DNA of 64,000 nt. Origin: Chitinophagaceae bacterium UBA2791. Its GTDB lineage: Bacteria; Bacteroidota; Bacteroidia; Chitinophagales; Chitinophagaceae. The first letter of the stretch is position 1, and every line of letters starts with the position of its first letter. Both the position numbers and the translations under genes were made by a program. The stretch covers positions 78,559 to 142,558 of the forward strand of contig DEHV01000039.1 of NCBI GenBank assembly GCA_002352105.1, given 5' to 3'. The notes beneath the pieces were generated by a model, which did no database searches, had not been told where the DNA came from, and saw nothing but the letters and a program-made list of their open reading frames with translations. Below, piece by piece: positions 16,591 through 25,015 of the stretch.

Positions 16591-16918
16591 ATATACGCAG
16601 TTGTAGGTTGACGGAGTCGGCGGCCGACTGAATAAGTTCCCTGATCCCGCTCACCTCGCCGGCCAGATCGTCTGCGCAGTATTTTTTCTCCGATAACCCT
16701 TTCTCCAGGCTCATCAGCGCGGCGCTTAATGATCTTGCGCCAATCAAAGCGGCGCTATTGCCTGCTTTATGGCAAAGGACGCCGATCCCTGAAGCGTCAG
16801 CGTCCTTTAATAAGGCGTCGAATTGCAAAGGCAGTTCTTCGAGTTGATACTTGATCTTTTTGAGCGCTTCCACTATGCCCGGTATATCGTTATCGTATAA
16901 TGTCAGCAAATAGTGCAT
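16580..16918 (-). CDS. HPt (histidine phosphotransfer) protein
   Basis: 112 residues, all-helical. The phosphorylatable His is in LCHKAGNSAALIGA (about residue 50), which fits the HPt pattern H-K-x-x-x-S-x-x-x-x-G with the usual following helix of small residues. It probably accepts phosphate from the receiver domain of the hybrid kinase and passes it to a response regulator such as the one at 11326. First gene of the minus operon; its last codons overlap the oxidoreductase start. Confidence 0.82.
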   Translation of the reverse strand: MHYLLTLYDNDIPGIVEALKKIKYQLEELPLQFDALLKDADASGIGVLCHKAGNSAALIGARSLSAALMSLEKGLSEKKYCADDLAGEVSGIRELIQSAADSVNLQLRIYGQ

Positions 16919-17242
16919 GGCTAAAAGTCTAACTTAAAGATAGGTTACCCGATGCATTTTTAACTCAGCAGCCGCTCTTTTCTTACGCGCTATTCGGATT
17001 GAAGGGCCGACCGGGAACCCCTGCATCCCGACCCGGACGCCGATCAGTCTTTAAAGGATACAGGCCGGCGCCGAACAGTTCAACTGGAAATGCTGCGCCC
17101 CCGTTTTCCACGGATACGGGCCCGATCAAAAAATAACCTAAATATTCCGTTCGGACAGCGCCTCCTGTTATACTGTTCAAAAAGAGAGCTTTAATTTAAG
17201 CAATGACCGGTAATCAATGGATAAAAAACATTGAGCAACCGG
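16919..17242. other. Gene-free stretch upstream of the HPt operon
   Basis: 324 bp without a supported gene. Apart from the nested inverted repeat at 17205-17244, I see no clear promoter. Confidence 0.5.
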
Positions 17243-17244
17243 TC
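17205..17244 (-). terminator. Nested inverted repeat at the end of the four-gene operon
   Basis: GACCGGT (17205-17211) pairs with ACCGGTC (17238-17244), and inside it CAATG pairs with CATTG. The structure overlaps the stop codon of the gene ending at 17243. No long T tract follows on the minus strand, so it may be a terminator or an mRNA-stabilising hairpin. Confidence 0.4.
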
Positions 17245-18214
17245 AGAAAGAAAGCCTGAACTTAAGCCCTACGATATCGCTGCCATAGGCGTTCCGGTAA
17301 TACGGAGCGACAGAAAGCCCCAGTTCTTTTTTTCTTTGCATCAGTTTTTCCCGTTCTGCCTTAAGCGATTTCACTTCCCTGCGATTGCCGCCGATAAGAT
17401 TCATCGCCCCTATTACCGAGGCGGCAAAACACAATCCCGCGCCGATCGGCTTTAATGCGGAAAGCGCAGGATCGTCGCTGCTTCCATCCGAACTTGCATC
17501 TTGTATAAGCGCGGCGCCTGCCAGTCCGCCGATAGCAAACGCCATTCCGCCCCAATATCTCTTTCTGAAGCTCTTGCCTCTCGCGGCAGACAGTTCATCA
17601 TCCAGCTCGGCAAGCCGTTTGGTCAGTTCATTCTTTGCATTGATAAGGTCCTGTTCCTTTTGCAATTCCCGCCTTTTCTGGTCGAGCTTTACAAAATTGA
17701 ATGTATTGGGCGTTTTTGACAGGTAATCGTTCAGCGCAGCAAGCCCCCCGTTCTCCAGCAGGCGCGCGCTGGCAATGCTATCTGATCTTTTAAAATCGTC
17801 CAGGTCGGATTGCAGCCTGATGATCTCCCTGTATTTTTCGGGAGAAAAGGTCTCCTTATTGACGATCTCAAAAAACCGGTTGATCGAGCCGCGCAACAGC
17901 GGGTAATTATTACTGCTTTGCAAAAACTGCGATCTCAGGATCTGTATCTTGAAATACATGATCTTGGGGTTCGTGGCCCCCAGCAGTCTTTCCGCTTCCG
18001 CCAACTGCGTAAGCGCGCTGCCATAATCGTTATTTGAGAAAAACTCCTCCGCCTTAAAATAAGCGTTTTCCGCCCGGGAGCTATTGTCCTGCGCGTTGAT
18101 CGCTGAAGCAAAAAGCAAGGAACAGCACCAGATCAGCAGGAAGATCTTTTTTTGCGCCCGACTGTTTATTGTCTTTATTCCGCGCAGAAAAGATTTTTTA
18201 CTGATCCCGGCCAT
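17243..18214 (-). CDS. Exported protein of unknown function with TPR-like N-terminal domain (fourth gene of operon)
   Basis: 323 residues from the ATG at 18214. A hydrophobic signal (KKIFLLIWCCSLLFASAINAQ) follows a basic leader. The N-terminal domain has AENAYFKAEEFF, AEAERLLGATNPKI and is related to that of the next upstream gene (AEQALGATNSKI). A coiled coil (LINAKNELTKRLAELDDELS) precedes two glycine-rich hydrophobic segments (GGMAFAIGGLAGAALI, IGAGLCFAASVIGAMNLIGG), a second coiled coil and a barrel-like C-terminus GLKFRLSF. The frame extends to 18289, adding a KCEALA segment that resembles the leader repeat. Not a family I recognise. Confidence 0.65.
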   Translation of the reverse strand: MAGISKKSFLRGIKTINSRAQKKIFLLIWCCSLLFASAINAQDNSSRAENAYFKAEEFFSNNDYGSALTQLAEAERLLGATNPKIMYFKIQILRSQFLQSSNNYPLLRGSINRFFEIVNKETFSPEKYREIIRLQSDLDDFKRSDSIASARLLENGGLAALNDYLSKTPNTFNFVKLDQKRRELQKEQDLINAKNELTKRLAELDDELSAARGKSFRKRYWGGMAFAIGGLAGAALIQDASSDGSSDDPALSALKPIGAGLCFAASVIGAMNLIGGNRREVKSLKAEREKLMQRKKELGLSVAPYYRNAYGSDIVGLKFRLSF

Positions 18215-18224
18215 ATCAACTGTT

Positions 18225-18262
18225 TCCGGGATGTTTGCGAGCGCTTCGCATTTGCATTGTGC
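18225..18262 (-). repeat. Degenerate leader repeat family 1 core
   Basis: On the minus strand TGCAAATGCGAAGCGCTCGC resembles the AAATGCGAAGCATTTGC core of copies A and B and lies just upstream of the preferred start of the gene at 18214. Only the core is recognisable. Confidence 0.35.
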
Positions 18263-18316
18263 AAGGTTTTTTCTTATGCAAGGTTTCATAATCTTAAGTT
18301 TTTAGCGTGTTTTTAA

Positions 18317-19327
18317 TTAATCGCCGTTATTATATTTCGTTCTGATGGTCTTTTCTTTGAGGCCCCTGTCAAAGAAACTTTCCCAGGCTTTCTCGGGATC
18401 ATCCGTTACATACAAGGAATAATAGATGGGGACCGATGCGGTTTCTTTCAGCGTGTATTCATCAGAAGAGGAGAACCATATAAAATATTCCGTATGCGGC
18501 TCAAGCTTAATAGCCGATTTCTGTACGATCAGGCGCGGCCACACAGCCGATCGTTTCATTTTCCCGGTAGCATTGATAACATAGTTGCTGTTGAACCCCA
18601 TAAAAAAATCTGTTTGATCTGCGGCTGTGGCTTTCCGTTGCCTATCGATGTCTTTGTAGGCCATATACCAGGAGCTCAGCTTGTCGCCTGCATACCACCA
18701 GAACAGGTAACCCGGTTCGGCGCCTGTTTTAAAGGGAAGCGCAAAATAATGCTTACGGCCATGTTCAAACAGGCTATGCAAGGTATCGGCGATAACGGGA
18801 ACAGGTTCCTTGCGCCCCGATGGCAAACCCGGGAGCGGAGATAGCGGGCGCTTCATTTTATGCGCATTGGTATAAAGCAATCCATACCTATCGCCCACAT
18901 CGGTATAATTCGCAAGATAGAGCGGCGCATACTGCGAGCCGATCATTGTTTTATAGGTTTCCAGTTCGGCTCCCAGATTTTTCATCTGCTCATACCTGGC
19001 CGCTGAGAACTGGTTTGGGTTGTACAGCCCGATGAATTTTTTCAGGCAGGAATCGGCCAGATAAAGAAAGCTGATGATCCCTTCTTTCATCGCCAGTTTT
19101 GCATATGCTTCTGTTTTAAGCGCGAGGATCTTGGAATTAGTGGCGCCCAGCGCTTGCTCCGCCTTATCCAGCTTTTCAAGGCAATCATAAAATCCCGGCG
19201 CCGAGTTGTTGTTAAAAGAGGCCTCGGCGTCGACATAATGGACCTGTGCAACCAGGTCCTGCTCCTGCGCGTATCCCGGCGCCGCGGCAACAACACAGCA
19301 TAGGAGCAGGCTAAATAATTTTTTCAT
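18317..19327 (-). CDS. Exported protein of unknown function sharing the N-terminal domain of its neighbour (third gene of operon)
   Basis: 336 residues with signal peptide MKKLFSLLLCCVVAAAPGYAQ. The N-terminal ~130 residues (VDAEASFNNN, KAEQALGATNSKILALKTEAY) match the N-terminal domain of the downstream gene product in pattern, including an exact ALGATN/LLGATN core. The rest is rich in Tyr/Trp/Phe and beta strands (GYLFWWYAGDKLSSWYMAYKD, EYFIWFSSSDEYTL) and ends charged. No lipobox and no clear transmembrane segment after the signal, so it is probably periplasmic. It lies 9 bp after the preceding gene. No known family recognised. Confidence 0.65.
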   Translation of the reverse strand: MKKLFSLLLCCVVAAAPGYAQEQDLVAQVHYVDAEASFNNNSAPGFYDCLEKLDKAEQALGATNSKILALKTEAYAKLAMKEGIISFLYLADSCLKKFIGLYNPNQFSAARYEQMKNLGAELETYKTMIGSQYAPLYLANYTDVGDRYGLLYTNAHKMKRPLSPLPGLPSGRKEPVPVIADTLHSLFEHGRKHYFALPFKTGAEPGYLFWWYAGDKLSSWYMAYKDIDRQRKATAADQTDFFMGFNSNYVINATGKMKRSAVWPRLIVQKSAIKLEPHTEYFIWFSSSDEYTLKETASVPIYYSLYVTDDPEKAWESFFDRGLKEKTIRTKYNNGD

Positions 19328-19336
19328 AGCTTTTTT

Positions 19337-20455
19337 TTAATGATTCCAGAAATCGTTTGTTTTCTCTTTTGCCTGTGGAGCGGCGGAGCTTTCGCGCTTT
19401 ACCGGATTGCCCCAGAAATCGACCTGTTTCGAGCTTGCCTGCGGCGCAGGCAGTCTTCCGGCGCTGGCAGTTTTAACTGCGACCGCCTGAAAATTCAGGT
19501 TCAGCTCCTCCCCTTTTTCGCTGAAGAAGGATATTTTGATCTCCGTATCTTCCGTAGCGGCAACAGGATAAATAATGCGGCAGCTGAAGCGCCCGTTATC
19601 CTTAAGGTCTTCCGGCGTCTGCCTGATCAACTCCTGGTATAACCTTTCTTTCAGCGGAAATGAACCGTCGGCGTCAGGCGATACCGGGATCAGGTTGGAG
19701 ATGTATACGTCCTGCATTTCGGCTGTTAAGGCGGCAGGTTGCCATACCATTATCGCTTTGCGCGCCCCCGAAGCGAACGAGGTCGCAAACCCCTGCTTTT
19801 CGATGAATTGCAGGAATTCATTTTTCGATGCGATCAGCGCGGCTTCCTGTCTTCTTTTCTCCGCTTCCAATTGCAACTGTCGCATTCTTTCCTCTTCGGC
19901 CGCTTTCTTTGCGGCTTTACGCTCCGCCAGCGCCATAAGTCCCCCAAGCGCCAATCCCGTACCCGCATAGGCGTTAGCCAGCTTCGGATCGCTGGTTTGC
20001 TGGGCCGCCGCCAAGAATCCCTCCAGCATCGCCCCCGATTCTTTTCTGCCGCTACTAATGGCATTCTCATAGGCTGCGGTGGCTGCCGCCTGCGAAGGAT
20101 CGGCAGCTCCTAAGAAGGAAGGAACAGACGCGCTGCCTGAGGGAGCAGCGGTCGCGGCTCCTGCCGCGCCTGTTGCAGCTCCGCCGCCAACCATGTCTCC
20201 GCTGCAAGGCGGCGTTTCTCCGGGCGGCGGCTGACACGGCGCGGTGGATCCGCCCAGTTGCCGGACAACACAATCCTGGTATGCGGCCATGGCATTTAAA
20301 TACCTGGCTCTTTCGGGACATTTTGTTTTCAGCGCCGCCTCCCGGTATAATTTAGCGGCTCTTTCATAATATTCCCTTTGCTGGGCCTCGCCGCTCCGGG
20401 GCCATAATACGGATAGGACAATTAAGCCGCCCGCGAGTAGTTGAGTAGTGTTCAT
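19337..20455 (-). CDS. Exported, coiled-coil, Ala/Gly/Pro-rich protein of unknown function (second gene of operon)
   Basis: 372 residues. Signal peptide MNTTQLLAGGLIVLSVLW...EAQ, then an alpha-helical TPR-like stretch (EYYERAAKLYREAALKTK) and two Cys in a Pro-rich patch (APCQPPPGETPPCSG). A low-complexity Gly/Ala/Thr/Ser linker, a Glu/Arg/Ala coiled coil (ERKAAKKAAEEERMRQLQ...) and a beta domain follow. The C-terminal tail contains DFWGNP and DFWNH, a short motif repeated about 20 residues apart. The whole is high in Ala. Downstream gene 9 bp away. Function unknown. Confidence 0.65.
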   Translation of the reverse strand: MNTTQLLAGGLIVLSVLWPRSGEAQQREYYERAAKLYREAALKTKCPERARYLNAMAAYQDCVVRQLGGSTAPCQPPPGETPPCSGDMVGGGAATGAAGAATAAPSGSASVPSFLGAADPSQAAATAAYENAISSGRKESGAMLEGFLAAAQQTSDPKLANAYAGTGLALGGLMALAERKAAKKAAEEERMRQLQLEAEKRRQEAALIASKNEFLQFIEKQGFATSFASGARKAIMVWQPAALTAEMQDVYISNLIPVSPDADGSFPLKERLYQELIRQTPEDLKDNGRFSCRIIYPVAATEDTEIKISFFSEKGEELNLNFQAVAVKTASAGRLPAPQASSKQVDFWGNPVKRESSAAPQAKEKTNDFWNH

Positions 20456-20490
20456 AATTGTTAGTATAAGAATGGTGAAAAATCAGGGGT

Positions 20491-21648
20491 TCATCGAAGC
20501 TGGTAGAATTCGATATTTTCAGACCCGGATAGCCCGGCTACCGCCTGCCATATTGATCGCTTAAACCCGTCTATGGCTTCTCTTACATCCTGCGGGCCAT
20601 GAAGCGGTTCGGTAGAATAGGGAAGGGAAAAATGAACGGATATGCTTTGATAATTGTTTTCCCGGAGCTTTTCCTGCAGGCGATCGGGTTTATTCGGCAA
20701 CTGCCTTGCTATATCCTGAATAAATTTTTCTTTCTTATCCGACATGTCATCCGAGAATTCGCCGGAGTGCATGACAGGAGAAGAAATAACGCGTACTGAT
20801 TTTTCTCCGATGGTAATGCTTGCGGAAAGGAACAGGTAAAATACGTTGTTTGAAGCCGGTTTGTTTTTCGCGACTGCAGGCGCCGGAGCGGTTTCTTCTA
20901 TCTGGAAAGCAGGAGCAGGCTTTTCGGCTTTTTTAGCCTCTTCTTTTTTTGGGCAGTACTTGGAGAGATACCGGGATATGCCATCCACGATCGCCTGAAG
21001 CTCCTTCATCCTGGCATTGCTGGATTCAATCGCTTGCTGATATTTGGCGAGATCGGTTTGCAATAGATCAAGGATCCTCTTCACTTCGCGCTTTAATTCA
21101 TCCTGCTGCTTCGGCATCTCCGTCATCTTGATGACATCTTCCGAAAATTTCCAGGCGATGTTCACGGATTTCATGAGCGGGTTGCCAAGCGACAACATTT
21201 CGCGATAAGCGGTTTTTTCCGCGCCTTCCTGCACGACAGCGTCCAACTTTTTCCCCGCTTGTATCGCATCGTAGATCCTCGTGGCGGTCAGGCTGGTATT
21301 TTCTGCCGCTTCTGCGCCCAGTTGCGCGCCGGGGGCCAGCTTCAGCAAGCCCAAAATAAGATTGCAGGTTGTCTGGATATTCTTGGCAATAAGGGCGGTG
21401 GCAAGTCCCGCATCGCTCGCCGCGAAACTTGTAGAATAAGAATACCAGTCGCCCTTCAACAAGTCATATCGCATTCTTTCAATATCCATCCTTGTCTGTT
21501 TGTTGACTTTATACTTGTCAAAAGCCGAATCGTACTGCCGCTTCAGCTCAACGTTGCGATACCTGATCAACGCCTCACAATCCTGCCCCCTTCCTGCTGC
21601 AGCAAACAGGACGATCCCGGCGATGGCGCTGATCCAGGACTTAGCCAT
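20491..21648 (-). CDS. Exported helical protein of unknown function (first gene of operon)
   Basis: 385 residues from the ATG at 21648, which gives a signal peptide (MAKSWISAIAGIVLFAAAGRGQ). The frame is open upstream to 21927, but nothing there looks like protein. The mature part has weakly hydrophobic helices (ATALIAKNIQTTCNLILGLL), a coiled coil (DELKREVKRILDLLQTDL..., RMKELQAIVDGIS), a Lys/Ala/Pro/Glu linker (KKEEAKKAEKPAPAFQ) and a C-terminal alpha/beta domain ending IEFYQLR. Two Cys (YCPKK, QTTC) remain after the signal. 35 bp to the next gene. Not a family I recognise. Confidence 0.65.
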   Translation of the reverse strand: MAKSWISAIAGIVLFAAAGRGQDCEALIRYRNVELKRQYDSAFDKYKVNKQTRMDIERMRYDLLKGDWYSYSTSFAASDAGLATALIAKNIQTTCNLILGLLKLAPGAQLGAEAAENTSLTATRIYDAIQAGKKLDAVVQEGAEKTAYREMLSLGNPLMKSVNIAWKFSEDVIKMTEMPKQQDELKREVKRILDLLQTDLAKYQQAIESSNARMKELQAIVDGISRYLSKYCPKKEEAKKAEKPAPAFQIEETAPAPAVAKNKPASNNVFYLFLSASITIGEKSVRVISSPVMHSGEFSDDMSDKKEKFIQDIARQLPNKPDRLQEKLRENNYQSISVHFSLPYSTEPLHGPQDVREAIDGFKRSIWQAVAGLSGSENIEFYQLR

Positions 21649-22079
21649 GCTGCTAGTAAGAGGCGATATAGTAAAGCCGTTCGAACGACCGGCCAGCGCC
21701 TTTAGAAATAAAAGACAGAAAGGATATCCTGCAGTTTTGCGGATGGAAAGCGTTGCTGTTTTCATACTTGCCTGTTTTGTTTGCTCAGGCAAAACTGCTT
21801 CAACAGGAAGGTGGGAGAGCGGGCATTTTAACAGCAGGGCTACCCGTATTTTTCCCGTATCCCTTACCGCGCTAAAACCCGTTCGGGAAATAGCCGGCGC
21901 GATAAAGGAACAGGAGCAGTCGTTCAAACAATGGTCAGTACCGGTAAAGAATGGCCCCAGGTCAGGGTCAAAAAAGATCCGCCGTCAAAACCATTAGGCG
22001 ATGACGGCAAATCGTTGAGGAATATATCAGGAAGCGAAGAAGATCATACTGAAAGGAAACCATCAGGTTCGGATAACCG
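21649..22079. other. Gene-free stretch upstream of the four-gene operon
   Basis: 431 bp between the operon start and the cargo protein stop. The open frame that continues the first gene upstream has no protein character. I see no consensus TAnnTTTG box on the minus strand. Confidence 0.5.
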
Positions 22080-23369
22080 CTATTTCCGGATAACCAGCTT
22101 AAAGCTTTTGGCTAACCCGCTTTCATCGATGGTTCTTACGATATAGTTTCCGGGCGTAAAACCCATGACCGATATGCTTATCTTTCCATGCGCCGCAACC
22201 TGTTTTACCACCTGACCGGTATGGCTGATGATCTGAACCTGCTGAGAGATATTGTCTCCGGCGCTGATCACAACATATGTGGTTGCAGGGTTAGGAAAGA
22301 CAGCTATTTCTGTTTCAGCGCCGGCTTTTAACGTTTTGACGGGAGAATAGGCTGAAGTTCCGTCGATATCGATCATTTTAAGCCGATAGCTAACCACGCC
22401 TGCAAGCTTAAGCGCATCCTTGAAAGCATAACGGGTAGCGGTCTCGGTATTGCCCTTTGATTTCACCGTTCCGATCGCCGACCAGTTTGCTCCGTCAAAG
22501 CTGCGTTCGATCTCATAACGGTCAACATTCAGCTCCATATCAGCTACCCAGGCAATATCTGCCGTTGCGCCGGTCAATTTCACTGAAAATGCAGAGAGCT
22601 TCACCGGGAGCATGGCGGCCATGCTCATTCCGCCCAGGTTTAAGAGAGCAGGTCCGTATACCAACGGATTCTGGCAGGTATTCTTATCAGGCGTTCCGCA
22701 ATTAAGCTTGTTATTGCTTGTGGAAACGTTTTTACCGTTGGCTTTATAGGCCGACCAGTTATGGTAATAATTATTTGCATTCATCAACGACACATATCCA
22801 TTGTCGTACAGGTTTAAGGAACCGCCGTCAAATTTTATATAAGCCTTGCTTTTGTTTGTTCCGTCCCCCGCGGTCAGGTTGCTGTTGTTTACCAGGTTTA
22901 CCGCCGCTGTCGCTATCAGGCCGGCGTTATCCAGAAACGTCATCTTACTATTGTTCATATCCGTTTTCGCCCATAAGGTAATGGTCGCATTTCCTTTAAA
23001 CACGAACTGCGTATTGACAATGGAAAGATTTCCCGATGAAGTGATCTCGCCGCCGTTGTTTACGGTAATGTTCACCTTGGCGAAGCTGGCCGAAGACCAT
23101 ATCTCTATTTTCTTGTTCAGGATTATATTTCCTCCGCTGATCTCCGCCTTGGGCAGCGCTACATTTTTATCAAAAGTTACGGTAACGCCATCGGCGATAT
23201 TGATGATACAGGCATCGCACTGATCGGGGAAATTGTTTCCGCTAAGAACGGTATTCCGGGTAAAATTGAAGGTCAGGCCTTTTTGATAACTGCCATATGT
23301 CTGCGCACGTAATCCGGAACTTATGGTTACCAGGGCTGCGAGGATCAGAGAGGATAAAAACGGTTTCAT
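22080..23369 (-). CDS. Secreted protein with fibronectin-like and type IX C-terminal sorting domains
   Basis: 429 residues. The ATG at 23369 gives a clean signal peptide (MKPFLSSLILAALVTISSGLRAQ), while the frame continues to 23465. The N-terminal half is a repetitive beta-helix-like region rich in Asn, Ile and Val (GGNIILNKKIEIW, NNGGEITSSGNLSIV, DGGSLNLYDNGYVSL). A module typical of type IX cargo follows (LSAFSVKLTG, ADIAWVADMELNVDRYEIERS, YRLKMIDIDG). The C-terminal sorting domain reads IAVFPNPATTYVVIS, GNYIVRTID and ends KLVIRK. It should pass through the type IX system and be anchored outside or released. Ligand unknown. Confidence 0.85.
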   Translation of the reverse strand: MKPFLSSLILAALVTISSGLRAQTYGSYQKGLTFNFTRNTVLSGNNFPDQCDACIINIADGVTVTFDKNVALPKAEISGGNIILNKKIEIWSSASFAKVNITVNNGGEITSSGNLSIVNTQFVFKGNATITLWAKTDMNNSKMTFLDNAGLIATAAVNLVNNSNLTAGDGTNKSKAYIKFDGGSLNLYDNGYVSLMNANNYYHNWSAYKANGKNVSTSNNKLNCGTPDKNTCQNPLVYGPALLNLGGMSMAAMLPVKLSAFSVKLTGATADIAWVADMELNVDRYEIERSFDGANWSAIGTVKSKGNTETATRYAFKDALKLAGVVSYRLKMIDIDGTSAYSPVKTLKAGAETEIAVFPNPATTYVVISAGDNISQQVQIISHTGQVVKQVAAHGKISISVMGFTPGNYIVRTIDESGLAKSFKLVIRK

Positions 23370-23611
23370 ACGGATTTTTTTTATTTTACTTATACCTGTA
23401 TGCATCCAACCGGCATACCAATGTTTTATATCGATAATATACAACCAGTTACAGACAAGTTTCAATATCGGAATATTCCCATTTCAGGATAAAAGTCCAA
23501 TATTGATACTGTCGGGGATAAACTCTTGCAGCAGGGAGCCCTGGTCGTTATCGTTCATTTTATTGAACTTTGGCATTGCCGGTCCTTGCCATTGAATATT
23601 CGTTAACGCTT

Positions 23612-24706
23612 ATGAGTTCGGTTCACCATCGCAAGATCATCCATATTGATATGGACGCATTTTATGCTTCCGTGGAACAGCGTGATAATCCCGCTTATCG
23701 CGGCAAGCCGGTCATTGTGGGCGGATCTCCCGAAGGCCGCGGCGTTGTCGCTACTGCCAGCTATGAAGCGCGGGAATTTGGCGTTCGTTCGGCTATGCCT
23801 TCGCGACAGGCGCTGCAACTATGTCCGCACGCTATTTTCGTCAGGCCCCGGTTCGACGCTTACAAGGAAGCTTCCCGCCAGATCCGCGCCATATTCAAGC
23901 GATATACCGACCTCATCGAACCGCTCTCGCTCGACGAAGCCTTCCTGGATGTTACGGAAGACAAACAAAACATCAACTCGGCCATCGTCATTGCGGAACA
24001 GATCATGAAAGCCATCGTCGACGAACTGCAGCTTACTGCCTCCGCAGGCGTTTCTGTGAATAAATTTGTCGCCAAGATCGCTTCCGACATGAAAAAGCCT
24101 AACGGGCTGACCTTTATCGGGCCTTCCCGGATCGCCGGCTTTATGGAAACCCTGCCCGTGGAGAAATTTTTTGGCGTCGGCAAGGTAACAGCTGCAAAAA
24201 TGAAGGGCATGGGACTGCATACCGGCGCGGACCTGAAAAAATTATCCGAAGCCGAACTCCGGCAACGCTTCGGTAAAATAGGAGGTTTCTTTTACAGGAT
24301 CGTCAGGGGGATCGATGAAAGGCCGGTCCAGCCGCATCGCGAAGCCAAATCCCTGGCTGCGGAAGACACATTTTCGCAAGACCTCACGAACGCCGAAGAA
24401 ATGCATGCCGAGCTGGACCGGATCACGGGACTGGTATGCGAACGATTGTCGCGGTATCAACTTCAGGGGCGGACCATCACCCTGAAGATCAAATACGCCG
24501 ATTTTCGCATCATCACCAGGAGCCGGTCATTCGCCGGGCCGCAGTCTGCGCCCGAGGCCATCAGCCAGGCGGCCAAAGAACTCCTGGACTCCGCAATGCC
24601 CTTTCCGAAAGGCATACGGCTGCTGGGCATCTCTGTGTCCAATTTTGGCGAACGCAACCCGCCTCCCCTGCCGCCGGGCGCGGTTCAGCTGCTGATCGAT
24701 TTCTGA
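23612..24706 (+). CDS. dinB: DNA polymerase IV, Y-family translesion polymerase
   Basis: 364 residues from the ATG at 23612; the frame opens at 23570 but homologs start near HRKIIHIDMDAF. Catalytic motifs are present: DMDAFYASVEQRDNP (first metal-binding Asp and steric gate region), YEAREFGVRSAMPSRQA, SLDEAFLDVTED (second catalytic pair), SAGVSVNKFVAKIASDMKKPNG and the helix-hairpin-helix FFGVGKVTAAKMKGMG. The little-finger domain follows, and the extreme C-terminus QLLIDF looks like a beta-clamp-binding motif. It copies damaged DNA with low fidelity. It is a single gene, with no LexA-like operator that I can recognise. Confidence 0.96.
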   Translation: MSSVHHRKIIHIDMDAFYASVEQRDNPAYRGKPVIVGGSPEGRGVVATASYEAREFGVRSAMPSRQALQLCPHAIFVRPRFDAYKEASRQIRAIFKRYTDLIEPLSLDEAFLDVTEDKQNINSAIVIAEQIMKAIVDELQLTASAGVSVNKFVAKIASDMKKPNGLTFIGPSRIAGFMETLPVEKFFGVGKVTAAKMKGMGLHTGADLKKLSEAELRQRFGKIGGFFYRIVRGIDERPVQPHREAKSLAAEDTFSQDLTNAEEMHAELDRITGLVCERLSRYQLQGRTITLKIKYADFRIITRSRSFAGPQSAPEAISQAAKELLDSAMPFPKGIRLLGISVSNFGERNPPPLPPGAVQLLIDF

Positions 24707-25015
24707 TGCTCGCCGGAAGGCCGTCCCACAATCCCCGGCCGATTCAGCATCCGCTGCCATTAATATGTATCGCGCGCGCACAGGATGCTGATGATCGATT
24801 AATCGTTGGCGGCCGTATTCTCTCCTTTCCCGCTAAGTTCATTGTTAAAAATTTCCCGGCAAGCGATGACGATAACGATAACTGCGGAACGATCAGGGAA
24901 AACAGTACGCGTACAGCAGCGGTAGACCCGAAGCGCCGCAGGGGAAAAGCGCACAGCTCCCTCAGGAGATCGCCACGCGCTAAAAATCTGCTTCCGTCCT
25001 CTCGAAAAAATACTT
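24707..25015. other. Gene-free stretch between convergent dinB and the metallohydrolase gene
   Basis: 309 bp. Frames here are continuations or shadows. No strong terminator hairpin with a T run was seen. Confidence 0.45.
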
